Shown: piece by piece, positions 15,044-23,508 of the stretch
Layout: the number at the start of each line of letters is the position of its first letter
Numbering within the stretch: the first letter of the stretch is position 1
Origin: DATBIS01 sp036556805
GTDB taxonomy: Bacteria; Actinomycetota; UBA4738; HRBIN12
NCBI GenBank assembly: GCA_036556805.1
Contig: DATBIS010000062.1
Location: 1 to 40,871 of the forward strand
Direction of reading: 5' to 3'
DNA: 40,871 bases
The notes under the pieces: generated by a model
Database searches by the model: none
What the model saw: the letters and a program-made list of their open reading frames with translations, nothing else
What the model was told of the DNA's origin: nothing
Program-made: the position numbers and the translations under genes

Positions 15044-16582
15044 ATGCTTCGGAAGGCCGTCCGGCTCGCCCCCGCGTTCGCGCTCCTCGCGAGCGGCGTT
15101 CTGTTCGCTCCGAGCTCGCTCGCACACGGCGGGGCGGATCGATCCGTTCGTCCCCTCCGCTCGAACCTCTCGCCCGCCGCCCTCGCGAAGCAGCACGACC
15201 TCGCGACGCACGCCGGCGCGAACCGGGTCCCGGTGACGCGCCTGGGCCTCACGGGGCCGACCGTCCTCAACTCGTTCGACGGGGTCGCGAACCTCGACCC
15301 GTTCGCCTCGCCCTCGGACGCGACCGGCGCCGCCGGCCCGGACTTCTTCGTCGCGGGCGTGAACGTGCACGTGCAGGTGTTCGACCGCGCAGCCGTCTCG
15401 CAGCTTGGGCCTCTGCGGCTGAACACGCTGTTCAACGACCTTCCGAACCTCGACGAGACCGACCCGAAGATCGTCTACGACCCGTACGACGACCGCTTCG
15501 TGATGGTCTTCCTGTTGTTCGAACCCGACTTCTCCGAGAGCAACATCGTGGTGGTCGTGATCCCGGGGCCGACCGCGAAGAACAAGAACACGTGGTGCCA
15601 CTGGGTCTATCCCGGGGACCAGATCGCGAACGATGGGTCGCAGTTCGCCGACTACCCGGGCCTCGGCTTCACCGCGGACCGCGTCACCGTCACCACGAAC
15701 AACTTCCCGACGACCGGCCCCGGCTTCGACTACGTGCAGATCCTGTCGTTCAAGAAGTCCCAGCTGTACGAGCAGGACTGCAACCCGACGCCGAGCCCGA
15801 AGGTGATCGGTGGCAACAAGACCGAGGACCCGGACGGCTCTCAGGCGTTCACGATCCAGCCCGCCGAGACCGTGGGCGGCGCCAACCCGAAGGTCCAGTT
15901 CATGGCCTCCTTCGACTTCAACGGATCGAGGAAGGAGGACGTGGTCCTCTGGCGACTGAAGTTCGTGAAGGGGAAGGCGAAGCTCGCGAACACGTCGATG
16001 CCGGTGGGGCAGGTGGGGATCCCGCCGCTCGGCAACCAGTGCGGGACCACGAACGACGACACGCGATGGGACACGGGCGACACGCGCCTCACGAACGCGT
16101 ACTACGACGTGGCCCGCGGGTCGCTGTACACCGCGCACGCGGTCGCCCACCAGTTCGGGGTCGGCGACACGGAGTCCGCGGTGCGCTGGTACGAGCTGAA
16201 GCCGAAGGCCACGATCGACAACTCGATCGTGAAGCGGAAGGCCTTCGTGGGCGCGGAGGACGTCGACGTGGGATGGCCGTCCGTCGCCACCGACGCGAAC
16301 GGGGTGCTGTTCGTGAACTACTCCCAGGCGAGCGAGGTGCTCGACGAGTGCCTGTCGATCTACGCGGCCACGGTGCAGCCGGGTGCCACCGCCGAGGCTC
16401 CCACGCAGGTCTTCGCCGGCATCGACACGTACGACGCGTTCCCCGGCTTCGAGCGATGGGGCGACTACAGCGCGATCAACCGCGACCCCGGCGACGTGAC
16501 GGGTACCACGATGGCGATCTTCAACGCGTACGACCTCACGAACGCGCTCTGGCAGCAGCGGGTGGCGCTGGTCCAGAACTGA
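15044..16582 (+). CDS. Secreted protein of unknown function, possibly beta-propeller-like (512 aa)
   Basis: The ATG follows AGGAGG (15031-15036) by 7 bases. Residues 1-27 form a clear signal peptide (RKAVRLAPAFALLASGVLF, cleavage after SSLA). The mature protein has repeated short beta-strand-like stretches with Asp and Tyr (PKIVYDPYDDRFVMVF; GWPSVATDANGVLFVNY) and ends in a FERWGDYSAINRDP block. This is reminiscent of secreted repeat or propeller proteins, but I cannot count blades and see no catalytic motif. Four Cys in the mature part may form disulfides. It stands alone, between trpE (divergent) and proS. Confidence 0.78.
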   Translation: MLRKAVRLAPAFALLASGVLFAPSSLAHGGADRSVRPLRSNLSPAALAKQHDLATHAGANRVPVTRLGLTGPTVLNSFDGVANLDPFASPSDATGAAGPDFFVAGVNVHVQVFDRAAVSQLGPLRLNTLFNDLPNLDETDPKIVYDPYDDRFVMVFLLFEPDFSESNIVVVVIPGPTAKNKNTWCHWVYPGDQIANDGSQFADYPGLGFTADRVTVTTNNFPTTGPGFDYVQILSFKKSQLYEQDCNPTPSPKVIGGNKTEDPDGSQAFTIQPAETVGGANPKVQFMASFDFNGSRKEDVVLWRLKFVKGKAKLANTSMPVGQVGIPPLGNQCGTTNDDTRWDTGDTRLTNAYYDVARGSLYTAHAVAHQFGVGDTESAVRWYELKPKATIDNSIVKRKAFVGAEDVDVGWPSVATDANGVLFVNYSQASEVLDECLSIYAATVQPGATAEAPTQVFAGIDTYDAFPGFERWGDYSAINRDPGDVTGTTMAIFNAYDLTNALWQQRVALVQN

Positions 16583-16605
16583 CCTGCGGCGCCTGCGGGC
16601 CCGGC

Positions 16606-16611
16606 TATCCT
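16606..16611 (+). promoter_or_regulatory. -10 box for leaderless proS transcript
   Basis: TATCCT ends 9 bases before ATG 16621. An in-frame GTG at 16612 touches the box and is therefore a less likely start. Confidence 0.5.
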
Positions 16612-16620
16612 GTGGGCCGC

Positions 16621-18330
16621 ATGCGGCTCTCGGTCTTGTTCGCGCGCACCCTCCGCGAGGATCCCGCCGACGCGGACGCGCCCTCGCACCGGCTGTTGCT
16701 GCGGGGTGCATTCATCCGCAGGCTCATGGCCGGCGTCTACACGACCATGCCCCTCGGCCTGCGCGTCGTGCGCAAGATCGAGCGCATCGTGCGCGAGGAG
16801 ATGGACGCCGCCGGCGCGCAGGAGCTTCGGATGCCGATCGCCATCCCCGCCGAGCCGTGGAAGCAGACCGGGCGCTGGGGGGCCTACGGGGACGAGCTCT
16901 TCCGCCTGCGCGACCGGCACGGCCGCGACCTGCTGCTCGGACCCACCCAGGAGGAGGTCGTCACCCCCCTCGTCGCGAACGAGTTCCCGTCGTATCGCGA
17001 CCTGCCGGTGAACCTCTACCAGGTCGAGTGGAAGTATCGCGACGAGCTCCGGCCGCGATACGGCCTGCTGCGCGGCCGGGAGTTCCTCATGAAGGACGCG
17101 TACTCCTTCGACCGAGACGAGGACGGCCTCCGCCGGTCCTACGACGTGATGTACCGCGCGTACGAGCGCGTGTTCGACCGCTGCCGGCTGGACTACGTCG
17201 TCGTGGAGGCCGACCCGGGGACGATCGGCGGGAGCATCAACCACGAGTTCATGGCGATCGCCGACGTGGGCGAGGACGTCTTCGTGCGCTGCGTGAACGG
17301 CGACTACCTCGCCGACACCGAGGCCGCGACCCCGCGGCCGCCGGACGCGCTCGAGGAGCCCGACCTCGAGCCGCTTGCCGAGGTGGCCACCCCCGGCGCC
17401 GCGACGATCGACGCCGTCGCGCGGCAGCTCGCGATCGATCCGTCGCGGACGTTGAAGTGCATGCTGTTCGAGGTCGCCGGCGACGCGGTCGCGGTGCTCG
17501 TGCCCGGCGACCGCGAGGTGAACGAGCGGAAGCTCGGCCGGCTCTACTTCCCCGAGGTCGTTCGTCGCTTCGAGGACGAGGACTTCGCCGCGCGCGGGTT
17601 CGTGAAGGGCTTCGTGGGACCCCAGGGGCTCGGCGACGACGTGACGATCCTCGCCGATCCCATCGTGCGTGGAGGGGCAAACTGGGTGACGGGGGCGAAC
17701 GCGGTCGACGTGCACGTGCGCGGCGCGAACGCCGGGCGGGACTTCCGCGTCGACCGATACGAGGACCTCGTGGAGATTCGCGAGGGCGACGCGTGCCCGA
17801 AGGACGGCGGCGAGCTGCGGCTCGAGCGGTCCATCGTGGTGGGCCACATCTTCCAGCTCGGCACGAGCTACTCAGAGCCGCTCCAGGCTCGGTTCGCCGA
17901 CGAGGACGGAACCGAGCGCGCGTACCAGATGGGCTGCTACGGCATCGGCATCACCCGGATCATGGCCGCGGCGGCGGAGCAGTGCCACGACGACGCCGGC
18001 CTCATGTGGCCGAGGGTGATGGCCCCGTACGAGGTGGTCGTGATCCTCGCGAACCACGACGACGCCGACGTGGTGCGCGAGGCCGAGCGGATCTACGCGG
18101 AGCTCGCCGAGCGGGGAATCGAGGTCGTGCTCGACGATCGCGAGGACCGCGCCGGGGTGAAGTTCGCCGACGCCGACCTCGTCGGGTACCCCGTGCAGGT
18201 GGTCGTGGGGAGGAAGGGTCTCGCGGCGGGGAACGCCGACCTCAAGCTCCGGGCCACGAACGATCGGTCGAGCGCGCCCATCGGGAGCGCGGCCGACGCG
18301 GCCGTCGACCTCCTCGCGCGGACGCCGTAG
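16621..18330 (+). CDS. proS: Prolyl-tRNA synthetase (bacterial type, with editing domain)
   Basis: ProRS charges tRNA-Pro. The 569-residue protein has the class II catalytic core: motif 2 in YQVEWKYRDELRPRYGLLR followed by EFLMKDAYSF, and motif 3 in MGCYGIGITRIMAAAAE. Between motifs 2 and 3 lies the YbaK-like insertion (about 255-385), which hydrolyses Ala-tRNA-Pro, with LKCMLFE and GPQGL..GANWVTGAN. The C-terminal anticodon-binding domain ends in QVVVGRKGLAAG..LKLR. The frame is open far upstream, but conserved similarity begins at MRLSVLFARTLREDPADA, and the -10 box supports ATG 16621. Confidence 0.96.
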   Translation: MRLSVLFARTLREDPADADAPSHRLLLRGAFIRRLMAGVYTTMPLGLRVVRKIERIVREEMDAAGAQELRMPIAIPAEPWKQTGRWGAYGDELFRLRDRHGRDLLLGPTQEEVVTPLVANEFPSYRDLPVNLYQVEWKYRDELRPRYGLLRGREFLMKDAYSFDRDEDGLRRSYDVMYRAYERVFDRCRLDYVVVEADPGTIGGSINHEFMAIADVGEDVFVRCVNGDYLADTEAATPRPPDALEEPDLEPLAEVATPGAATIDAVARQLAIDPSRTLKCMLFEVAGDAVAVLVPGDREVNERKLGRLYFPEVVRRFEDEDFAARGFVKGFVGPQGLGDDVTILADPIVRGGANWVTGANAVDVHVRGANAGRDFRVDRYEDLVEIREGDACPKDGGELRLERSIVVGHIFQLGTSYSEPLQARFADEDGTERAYQMGCYGIGITRIMAAAAEQCHDDAGLMWPRVMAPYEVVVILANHDDADVVREAERIYAELAERGIEVVLDDREDRAGVKFADADLVGYPVQVVVGRKGLAAGNADLKLRATNDRSSAPIGSAADAAVDLLARTP

Positions 18331-18333
18331 GCT
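18328..18333 (+). promoter_or_regulatory. -10 box for the 18340 gene
   Basis: TAGGCT ends 6 bases before GTG 18340. Its first three bases are the proS stop codon. Confidence 0.5.
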
Positions 18334-18339
18334 GGTGCC

Positions 18340-18618
18340 GTGGCCGGGGTGCCGTCTCGACTTCGCGAGTTCGTGAAGCTCCACCGACAGGTGGAGGCCA
18401 TCGTGCAGCACGTGGGGCTGGCGACCTGGGACCTGTTCGCGATCGACGTCGCGGGCAACTGGACACGAGAGGAGTTCTCCTCGAAGGAGGACGCCGAGGC
18501 CGCCTGCGCCTGGCTCGGGATCCGCGCGCACGACGGCTGGGACGAACCGCGCCTGGTGCGCAGGCTGAACGGGCGCGACCATTGGTCCACGCCCGACGGG
18601 CAGCGAAGGGCGCTCTGA
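18340..18618 (+). CDS. Small hypothetical protein (92 aa)
   Basis: A GTG-started soluble protein with LREFVKLHRQVEAIVQHVGLATWDLFAIDVAG, a charged middle (REEFSSKEDAEAACAWLG) and RRLNGRDHWSTPDGQRR at the end. I do not recognise it. The leaderless-type box 6 bases before the start, codon use like its neighbours and the sensible amino acid composition support a real gene. It lies alone between proS and the rimP promoter. Confidence 0.65.
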   Translation: MAGVPSRLREFVKLHRQVEAIVQHVGLATWDLFAIDVAGNWTREEFSSKEDAEAACAWLGIRAHDGWDEPRLVRRLNGRDHWSTPDGQRRAL

Positions 18619-18654
18619 GCCGTTGCGCTCGGCCGCACTCGCGGCCGCCCTGGC

Positions 18655-18660
18655 TATACT
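18655..18660 (+). promoter_or_regulatory. -10 box of the rimP-nusA-infB operon
   Basis: TATACT, the best -10 match in the window, lies 75 bases before the rimP start. A clear -35 is not seen at the usual spacing. It would produce a leader containing the hairpin at 18688-18711. Confidence 0.6.
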
Positions 18661-18687
18661 GAACATTCGGGAACTGGAAGCACCGCC

Positions 18688-18714
18688 GGAGGTGGGCTCG
18701 CGCCCACTTTCTTT
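18688..18714 (+). promoter_or_regulatory. Terminator-like hairpin in the rimP leader (attenuator candidate)
   Basis: GTGGGC (18692-18697), loop TCGC and GCCCAC (18702-18707) form a perfect stem, extended by four weaker outer pairs to about 10. TTTCTTT runs through the 3' side. It lies between the operon promoter and the rimP Shine-Dalgarno (GAGGGGG, 18717-18723), so it cannot end an upstream gene. Hairpins of this kind before rimP-nusA occur in several phyla as I recall; NusA itself acts on hairpins, so feedback control of the operon is a reasonable inference. Confidence 0.6.
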
Positions 18715-18734
18715 ATGAGGGGGTCGGACCTGCG

Positions 18735-19202
18735 GTGGACGCGGAGGAGCTGGTGAGGCCCGTGGTCGAAGCCGCAGGACTGGAGCTCGTCGAGGTGGCC
18801 TTCCGGCGCGAGGCCGGCCGGAAGGTGCTGCGCGTGACGGTGGATCGGCCGGGTGGGGTCGACCTCGACACGATCTCGGCGACCTCCGAGAAGGTCTCTC
18901 GCCGATTGGATCTCGAGGGGTTCGCCCCGGGGCCGTACGCCCTCGAGCTGTCCTCGCCGGGGCTCGAGCGGACGCTGCGGGACCCGGGGGACTTTCGGCG
19001 GCGCGTCGGAGACCGCGTGAAGGTGAAGACGACGCTGCCCGTGGAGGGGTCGAACGTGCACGAGGGCGAGCTGGTCTCGGCCGACGGCGAGGCGATCGTG
19101 ATCGCGGCCGCCGGGGGAGAGCTGCGCGTCCCGTACGACGACATTGCGTCCGCGAGGACGGTCGTGGACTGGGACGCAGAGTTGAAGAGGAGCAGGACAT
19201 GA
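18735..19202 (+). CDS. rimP: Ribosome maturation factor RimP
   Basis: RimP assists assembly of the 30S subunit. The 155-residue protein has the N-terminal alpha/beta domain (LVRPVVEAAGLELVEVAFRR..KVLRVTVDRPGGVDLDTI), the linker motif ALELSSPGLERTLRDPGDF typical of the family, and a C-terminal SH3-like domain (GDRVKVKTTLPV..ELVSADGEAIVI). GTG is preceded by GAGGGGG about 11 bases upstream. It overlaps nusA by ATGA and starts the conserved translation/transcription operon. Confidence 0.94.
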   Translation: MDAEELVRPVVEAAGLELVEVAFRREAGRKVLRVTVDRPGGVDLDTISATSEKVSRRLDLEGFAPGPYALELSSPGLERTLRDPGDFRRRVGDRVKVKTTLPVEGSNVHEGELVSADGEAIVIAAAGGELRVPYDDIASARTVVDWDAELKRSRT

Positions 19203-20428
19203 ATCCCGAGGTCATCGGCGCGCTCCGGGAGCTGGAGCGGGAAAAGGGCATCGCGTTCGAGACGATCCTCCAGGGTCTGGAGGAGGCGATGGCTTCCGCC
19301 TACAAGACGTGGTGGAAGCAGGAGAACCCCAACGCCGACGACGACTTCGTGGGCGTCCGCGCCGAGATCGATCCCGACTCCGGCGATCTCCGCGTGTGGC
19401 TGCAGGAGCTCACCGAGGAGGAGGGCGAGGAGGGCGAGCTCCACATGGAGGTGGTCTCGGAGAAGGAGGTCGAGGTCACCGACGACTTCAAGGGCCGCAT
19501 TGGAGCGCAGACGGCGAAGCAGGTGATCTTCCAGAAGCTGCGAGATGCCGAGCGCGAGATGACGTACGAGGAGTTCGCGGGCCGCGAGGGCGACGTCGTC
19601 ACCGGGATCGTGCAGCAGCAGGAGCGGCGCTACACGCTGCTCGACCTCGGCAAGGTCGAGGCGCTCTTGCCGCAGGCCGAGCAGGTCCCCTCCGAGCCCT
19701 ACCGCCACGGCGAGCGGCTGAAGGCGTACATCACCGAGGTGAGGAAGGGCACGAAGGGCCCGCAGATCGTCGTGTCGCGATCGCATCCCGGGCTGCTGAA
19801 GGCGCTGTTTGCGCTGGAGGTGCCCGAGATCGCGGAAGGCATCGTCGAGATCAAGGCCGTCGCGCGCGAGCCGGGGCATCGGTCGAAGATCGCCGTGTCG
19901 TCGAACGAGCCGGCGGTCGACCCGGTAGGCGCCTGCGTGGGGCCGAAGGGTTCCCGCGTGCGCAACGTCGTCACCGAATTGCGCGGGGAGAAGATCGACG
20001 TCGTCCCCTGGTCGGACATCTCCGGGACCTTCGTCGCGAACGCGCTGCAGCCGGCGAAGGTCAAGGAGGTCAAGATCGACCAGGACACGCAGACGGCGCT
20101 CGTGGTCGTGCCCGACTACCAGCTCTCGCTCGCGATCGGCAAGGAGGGCCAGAACGCTCGCCTCGCCGCGAGGCTCACCGGCTGGCGCATCGACATCAAG
20201 TCGGAGACGCAGGTGGGCGAGGAGTCGCGCGTGAGCCCGCCGGCCGCGAAGCCCCAGGCGAGCCCGGCTCCCGAGTCCGAGCAGGTGCCGGCCGAGCCCG
20301 AGCCGGCGCCCGTCGAGCCCGAGCCGGCGGAGCCGGCGCCGGGCGAGGGCCCGACCGCGGAGTCGGAGAGTGCGGCGTCCGAACCGGCGACGGTGGAGGC
20401 AGCGGTCGAGGAGTCCGCGGGGCAGTGA
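19199..20428 (+). CDS. nusA: Transcription elongation/termination factor NusA
   Basis: NusA binds RNA polymerase and modulates pausing, termination and antitermination. The 409-residue protein has the N-terminal polymerase-binding domain (1 to about 125) and the S1 domain (about 130-200, EGDVVTGIVQQQ). KH1 contains VGACVGPKGSRVRNVVTEL and KH2 contains SLAIGKEGQNARLAARLTGW. From about residue 345 a Pro/Glu/Ala-rich tail runs to the end; the acidic repeats of proteobacterial NusA are absent. The ATG overlaps the rimP stop. The hairpin in the operon leader may be a target for autoregulation. Confidence 0.96.
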   Translation: MNPEVIGALRELEREKGIAFETILQGLEEAMASAYKTWWKQENPNADDDFVGVRAEIDPDSGDLRVWLQELTEEEGEEGELHMEVVSEKEVEVTDDFKGRIGAQTAKQVIFQKLRDAEREMTYEEFAGREGDVVTGIVQQQERRYTLLDLGKVEALLPQAEQVPSEPYRHGERLKAYITEVRKGTKGPQIVVSRSHPGLLKALFALEVPEIAEGIVEIKAVAREPGHRSKIAVSSNEPAVDPVGACVGPKGSRVRNVVTELRGEKIDVVPWSDISGTFVANALQPAKVKEVKIDQDTQTALVVVPDYQLSLAIGKEGQNARLAARLTGWRIDIKSETQVGEESRVSPPAAKPQASPAPESEQVPAEPEPAPVEPEPAEPAPGEGPTAESESAASEPATVEAAVEESAGQ

Positions 20429-20709
20429 GCCCCGGCGCCGCGCGCGAGCCCGAGCGGACGTGCGTGGCCTGCCGCGGGAAGGCACCGAAGCGATCGCTGC
20501 TGCGGATCGCACGTGATCCCGCCGGTGCGGTCGGTCTCGATCGCGCCGGGGGGGCCCCCGGCCGCGGGGCCTACGTCCACCGCGACGAGGCGTGTGTGGG
20601 CGCGGCGCTGGAGCGCGGAAGGATCGGCCGGGCCCTGCGAACGAGGCTTGGACCGGAGGAACTCGCTACGCTAGCGGCCGGCATCGAGGAGGAGCTGACG
20701 CAAACGTGA
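20425..20709 (+). CDS. ylxR: YlxR family RNA-binding protein
   Basis: The 94-residue product starts at a GTG within nusA's stop (GTGA). It has the family motif RTCVACRGKAPKRSLLRIARDP and the second conserved block GRGAYVHRDEACVGAAL. YlxR proteins sit between nusA and infB in Gram-positive bacteria; the B. subtilis member, RnpM, modulates RNase P. The two Cys of CVAC are part of the fold. The frame is open far upstream inside nusA, but only this part is conserved. The stop overlaps the infB start. Confidence 0.92.
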   Translation: MSPGAAREPERTCVACRGKAPKRSLLRIARDPAGAVGLDRAGGAPGRGAYVHRDEACVGAALERGRIGRALRTRLGPEELATLAAGIEEELTQT

Positions 20710-22820
20710 GAGTGCACGAGCTCGCGAAGGAGCTCGGCGTGACGAGCAAGGAGCTGCTCGCCTCGCTGGAGCAGATGGGCGTGACCGGACGGTCCGCCTC
20801 GTCGAGCGTGCCCGAAGACCTCGTGCCGCGGCTCCGCGCGAGCGGGGGCAAGGCGACGACCGCGGCGCCGAAGCGCCGCGAGGTGCTGGAACCGCCCCCC
20901 GTCCCGCGCAAGCCGAGGAAGGCGAAGGCCGTTCCGCCCACGGCCGCGACTCCCGAGCCGGCTGCCGCCGAGCCCGCGGCGACCCCCAACGGGCAGCCCG
21001 CCGCCGCGCCGGTCGTCGCCGAGGCGCCGCAGGCACCCGTGGCCCCGCCGGAGCCGGTGAAGTCTGGGCTCCCGGCCCTGCAGCTCGTGCGCGGGTCGAC
21101 GCCACAGACGATCGCCGAGAAGGTGGGTCGGTCGCCCGCCGACGTCGTGAAGGCGCTCTTCCTCGCCGGCGAGATGGTCACGGCCACGACGTCGCTGTCG
21201 GACGAGGCGATCTCGTTGGTCGCGGACGACCTCGGGTACCGGGCGGAGATCGTCGGCATCGATGCCGAGGAGGTCGCCGAGGAGGAAGAGGAGAGCGCTC
21301 CGGCCGACCTCGTCCCGCGGCCCCCGGTGGTCACCGTGATGGGTCACGTCGACCACGGGAAGACGAAGCTGCTGGACGCGATCCGCAGCACGAACGTCGT
21401 GGCCGGCGAGTTCGGCGGCATCACGCAGCACATCGGCGCCTACCAGGCGCACGTCAACGGCCGGGACATCACGTTCATCGACACGCCCGGCCACGAGGCC
21501 TTCACGGCCATGCGCGCCCGCGGGGCGAAGGTCACCGACATCGTCGTGCTCGTCGTGGCCGCCGACGACGGCGTGATGCCGCAGACGGTCGAGGCACTCG
21601 ACCACGCGAAGGCGGCCGGCGTGCCGATCGTGGTCGCGGTGAACAAGATCGACAAGGAGGAAGCCGACCCACAGCGCGTGCGAACGCAGATGGTCGAGCT
21701 CGGGATCGTTCCGGCGGAGTGGGGCGGCACGTTCGAGTTCGTCGACGTGTCGGCGAGGGCCGGGCAGAACCTCGAGGGGCTGCTCGAGACCATCCTGCTG
21801 GTGGCCGACCTCGAGGAGCTCAAGGGCGATCCCACGGGTCGCTCGCGCGGCACCGTGATCGAGGCCCACCTCGACAAGGGGAGGGGGCCCGTCGCCACCG
21901 TGCTCGTGCAGAAGGGCATGCTCGACGTCGGCGACGCGCTCGTGTGCGGCACCGCGTACGCGAAGGTGCGCGCGATGCTCGACGAGGACGGCGTCGCGGT
22001 CGATTCGGCCGGCCCCGCGAAGCCGGTGCAGGTGCTCGGCTGGAGCCACGTCCCTTCCTCCGGCGACGACTTCCGCGAGGTGGAGGACGAGCGCGAGGCT
22101 CGGCACATCGCGGCCGAGCGCGAGGCGCGGACGCGCGCGGCGGAGCTCGTCACGACGCGCCCGCCCACGCTCACCGACCTCATGCGGCAGGCGGAGCGCT
22201 CGGAGATCCCCGAGCTGAACCTCGTGGTGAAGGCCGATGTCCAGGGGTCGCTCGGCGCGCTCACCGACGCCTTCCTGAAGCTGCCGCAGGACGAGGTGCG
22301 TGTGAACATCGTGCGTTCGGCCGCCGGCGGCATCACCGAGGACGACGTGTCGCTCGCGCTCGTGTCGGACGCGATCGTCGTGGGGTTCAACGTCCGCCCC
22401 GACAAGCAGGCGCGCGCGCTCGCCGAGAAGGAGGGCGTCGACATCCGGCTGTACCGGGTGATCTACGACGCGATCGACGACCTCAAGTCCGCGCTCTCGG
22501 GCATGCTGAAGCCGGAGCAGCGGGAGGTCGAGCTCGGTCGGGCGGAGGTGCGCGCCCTGTTCCGCGTGCCGAGGCTCGGCGTGGTCGCGGGGTGCTACAT
22601 CACCGACGGCAAGATCGAGCGCGACGCGCGCGCTCGCCTGGTGCGCGACGGCATCGTGGTGTACGAGGGCAGGATCGGATCGCTCCGTCGATTCAAGGAC
22701 GACGTGCGCGAGGTCGCATCCGGCTACGAGTGCGGCATCTCGATCGAGGGCTACCAGGACGTCAAGGAGGGCGACCTCATCGAGGCGTTCGAGGTGCACG
22801 AGGTCGCTCGAACGATCTGA
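20706..22820 (+). CDS. infB: Translation initiation factor IF-2
   Basis: IF-2 is the GTPase that brings initiator tRNA to the ribosome and drives subunit joining. The 704-residue protein starts at GTG 20706 (VHELAKELGVTSKELL, the IF2-N module). A Pro/Ala-rich linker (about 50-120) and a second helical module (about 130-195) follow. The GTPase has G1 GHVDHGKT (213-220), DTPGHEAF (259-266) and NKID (313-316). Domains II to IV follow to the end. The linker is short compared with mycobacterial IF-2 of about 900 residues. GTGA overlaps ylxR and TGATG couples to ylxP. Confidence 0.97.
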   Translation: MRVHELAKELGVTSKELLASLEQMGVTGRSASSSVPEDLVPRLRASGGKATTAAPKRREVLEPPPVPRKPRKAKAVPPTAATPEPAAAEPAATPNGQPAAAPVVAEAPQAPVAPPEPVKSGLPALQLVRGSTPQTIAEKVGRSPADVVKALFLAGEMVTATTSLSDEAISLVADDLGYRAEIVGIDAEEVAEEEEESAPADLVPRPPVVTVMGHVDHGKTKLLDAIRSTNVVAGEFGGITQHIGAYQAHVNGRDITFIDTPGHEAFTAMRARGAKVTDIVVLVVAADDGVMPQTVEALDHAKAAGVPIVVAVNKIDKEEADPQRVRTQMVELGIVPAEWGGTFEFVDVSARAGQNLEGLLETILLVADLEELKGDPTGRSRGTVIEAHLDKGRGPVATVLVQKGMLDVGDALVCGTAYAKVRAMLDEDGVAVDSAGPAKPVQVLGWSHVPSSGDDFREVEDEREARHIAAEREARTRAAELVTTRPPTLTDLMRQAERSEIPELNLVVKADVQGSLGALTDAFLKLPQDEVRVNIVRSAAGGITEDDVSLALVSDAIVVGFNVRPDKQARALAEKEGVDIRLYRVIYDAIDDLKSALSGMLKPEQREVELGRAEVRALFRVPRLGVVAGCYITDGKIERDARARLVRDGIVVYEGRIGSLRRFKDDVREVASGYECGISIEGYQDVKEGDLIEAFEVHEVARTI

Positions 22821-23113
22821 TGCTCGTCGCCCTGGTGCGACTCGACCTGCGCATCCCCGGGAGCCGCTCCCTCAAACAGAAGCGGCACGTCGTGAAGTCG
22901 CTCACGAGCGGGATCCGCTCGACGTTCAACGTGAGCGTGGCGGAGGTCGACCACCAGGACCTCTGGCAGCGCGCGGCTCTCGCGGTCGCGGCCGTCGGCG
23001 GGCAGGAGTACCACCTTCGCAAGGTCGTGCTCGAGGTCGAGCGGTTCGTCGAGCGTTGGGCCGAGGTGGAGCTGATCGCGACCGAGCTCTCGGTGCACGG
23101 CCCCGAGGATTGA
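22820..23113 (+). CDS. ylxP: YlxP-like protein (DUF503)
   Basis: The 97-residue protein starts at the ATG sharing one base with the infB stop. The pattern LVRLDLRIPGSRSLKQKRHVVKSL followed by ..STFNVSVAEVDHQDLWQRAALAV is typical of DUF503. These small proteins lie between infB and rbfA in many Gram-positive bacteria and are thought to take part in ribosome maturation; the role is not settled. The rbfA gene follows 38 bases later with its own promoter box. Confidence 0.92.
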   Translation: MLVALVRLDLRIPGSRSLKQKRHVVKSLTSGIRSTFNVSVAEVDHQDLWQRAALAVAAVGGQEYHLRKVVLEVERFVERWAEVELIATELSVHGPED

Positions 23114-23139
23114 TCCTTCGAATCGCCGGCGGCCGCCGG

Positions 23140-23145
23140 TAGGCT
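23140..23145 (+). promoter_or_regulatory. -10 box for leaderless rbfA transcript
   Basis: TAGGCT ends 6 bases before the rbfA ATG. A weak -35, TTCGAA at 23117-23122, has a 17-base spacer. Confidence 0.55.
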
Positions 23146-23151
23146 GGGGTC

Positions 23152-23508
23152 ATGTCGAACGGTCCGCGAGTCGAGCGCGTGAGCGAGGAGGTCCGCGAGG
23201 TCCTCGCCGAGGAGATCCCGAGGCTGAAGGACCCTCGGATCGGCTTCGTGACGATCACCGGCGTGAAGCTCACCCCCGACCTGCGCCGCGCGTGGGCGTT
23301 CTACACGGCGATGGGCGAGGACAAGGAACGCGCGGCGACCCGCGCCGGGCTTCGCTCGGCCACGCCGCACCTGCGCGCGGCGATCGGCAAACAGGTTCGC
23401 CTGAAGTTCCTGCCCGAGCTCGAGTTCGAGGAGGACGACTCGCTCGAGCGGGGCGCTCGGATCGACCGGCTCATCGACGAGCTGCACGCGGCGGACCGCC
23501 ATGAGTGA
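23152..23508 (+). CDS. rbfA: Ribosome-binding factor A
   Basis: RbfA helps mature the 30S subunit and the 16S rRNA 5' end, especially in the cold. The 118-residue protein has the usual size and KH-type fold signature: VSEEVREVLAEEIPRLKDPR, then IGFVTITGVKLTPDLRRAWAFY, and a C-terminal KQVRLKFLPELEFEEDDSLERGARIDRLI. It overlaps nrnA by 8 bases. Although it belongs to the infB operon in order, the box upstream suggests an internal promoter. Confidence 0.96.
   Translation: MSNGPRVERVSEEVREVLAEEIPRLKDPRIGFVTITGVKLTPDLRRAWAFYTAMGEDKERAATRAGLRSATPHLRAAIGKQVRLKFLPELEFEEDDSLERGARIDRLIDELHAADRHE

Noticed and set aside
14788..15435. N-terminal extension of trpE
   Set aside because: It would run through the terminator and leader region and the divergent promoter. 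The normal TrpE length is reached from ATG 14787.
13153..18330. A plus-strand open frame of over 1700 codons
   Set aside because: Only its last third (from 16621) is conserved, as proS. The rest lies antisense to trpE/trpG or out of frame with the secreted gene and has the Arg-rich composition of a high-GC shadow frame.
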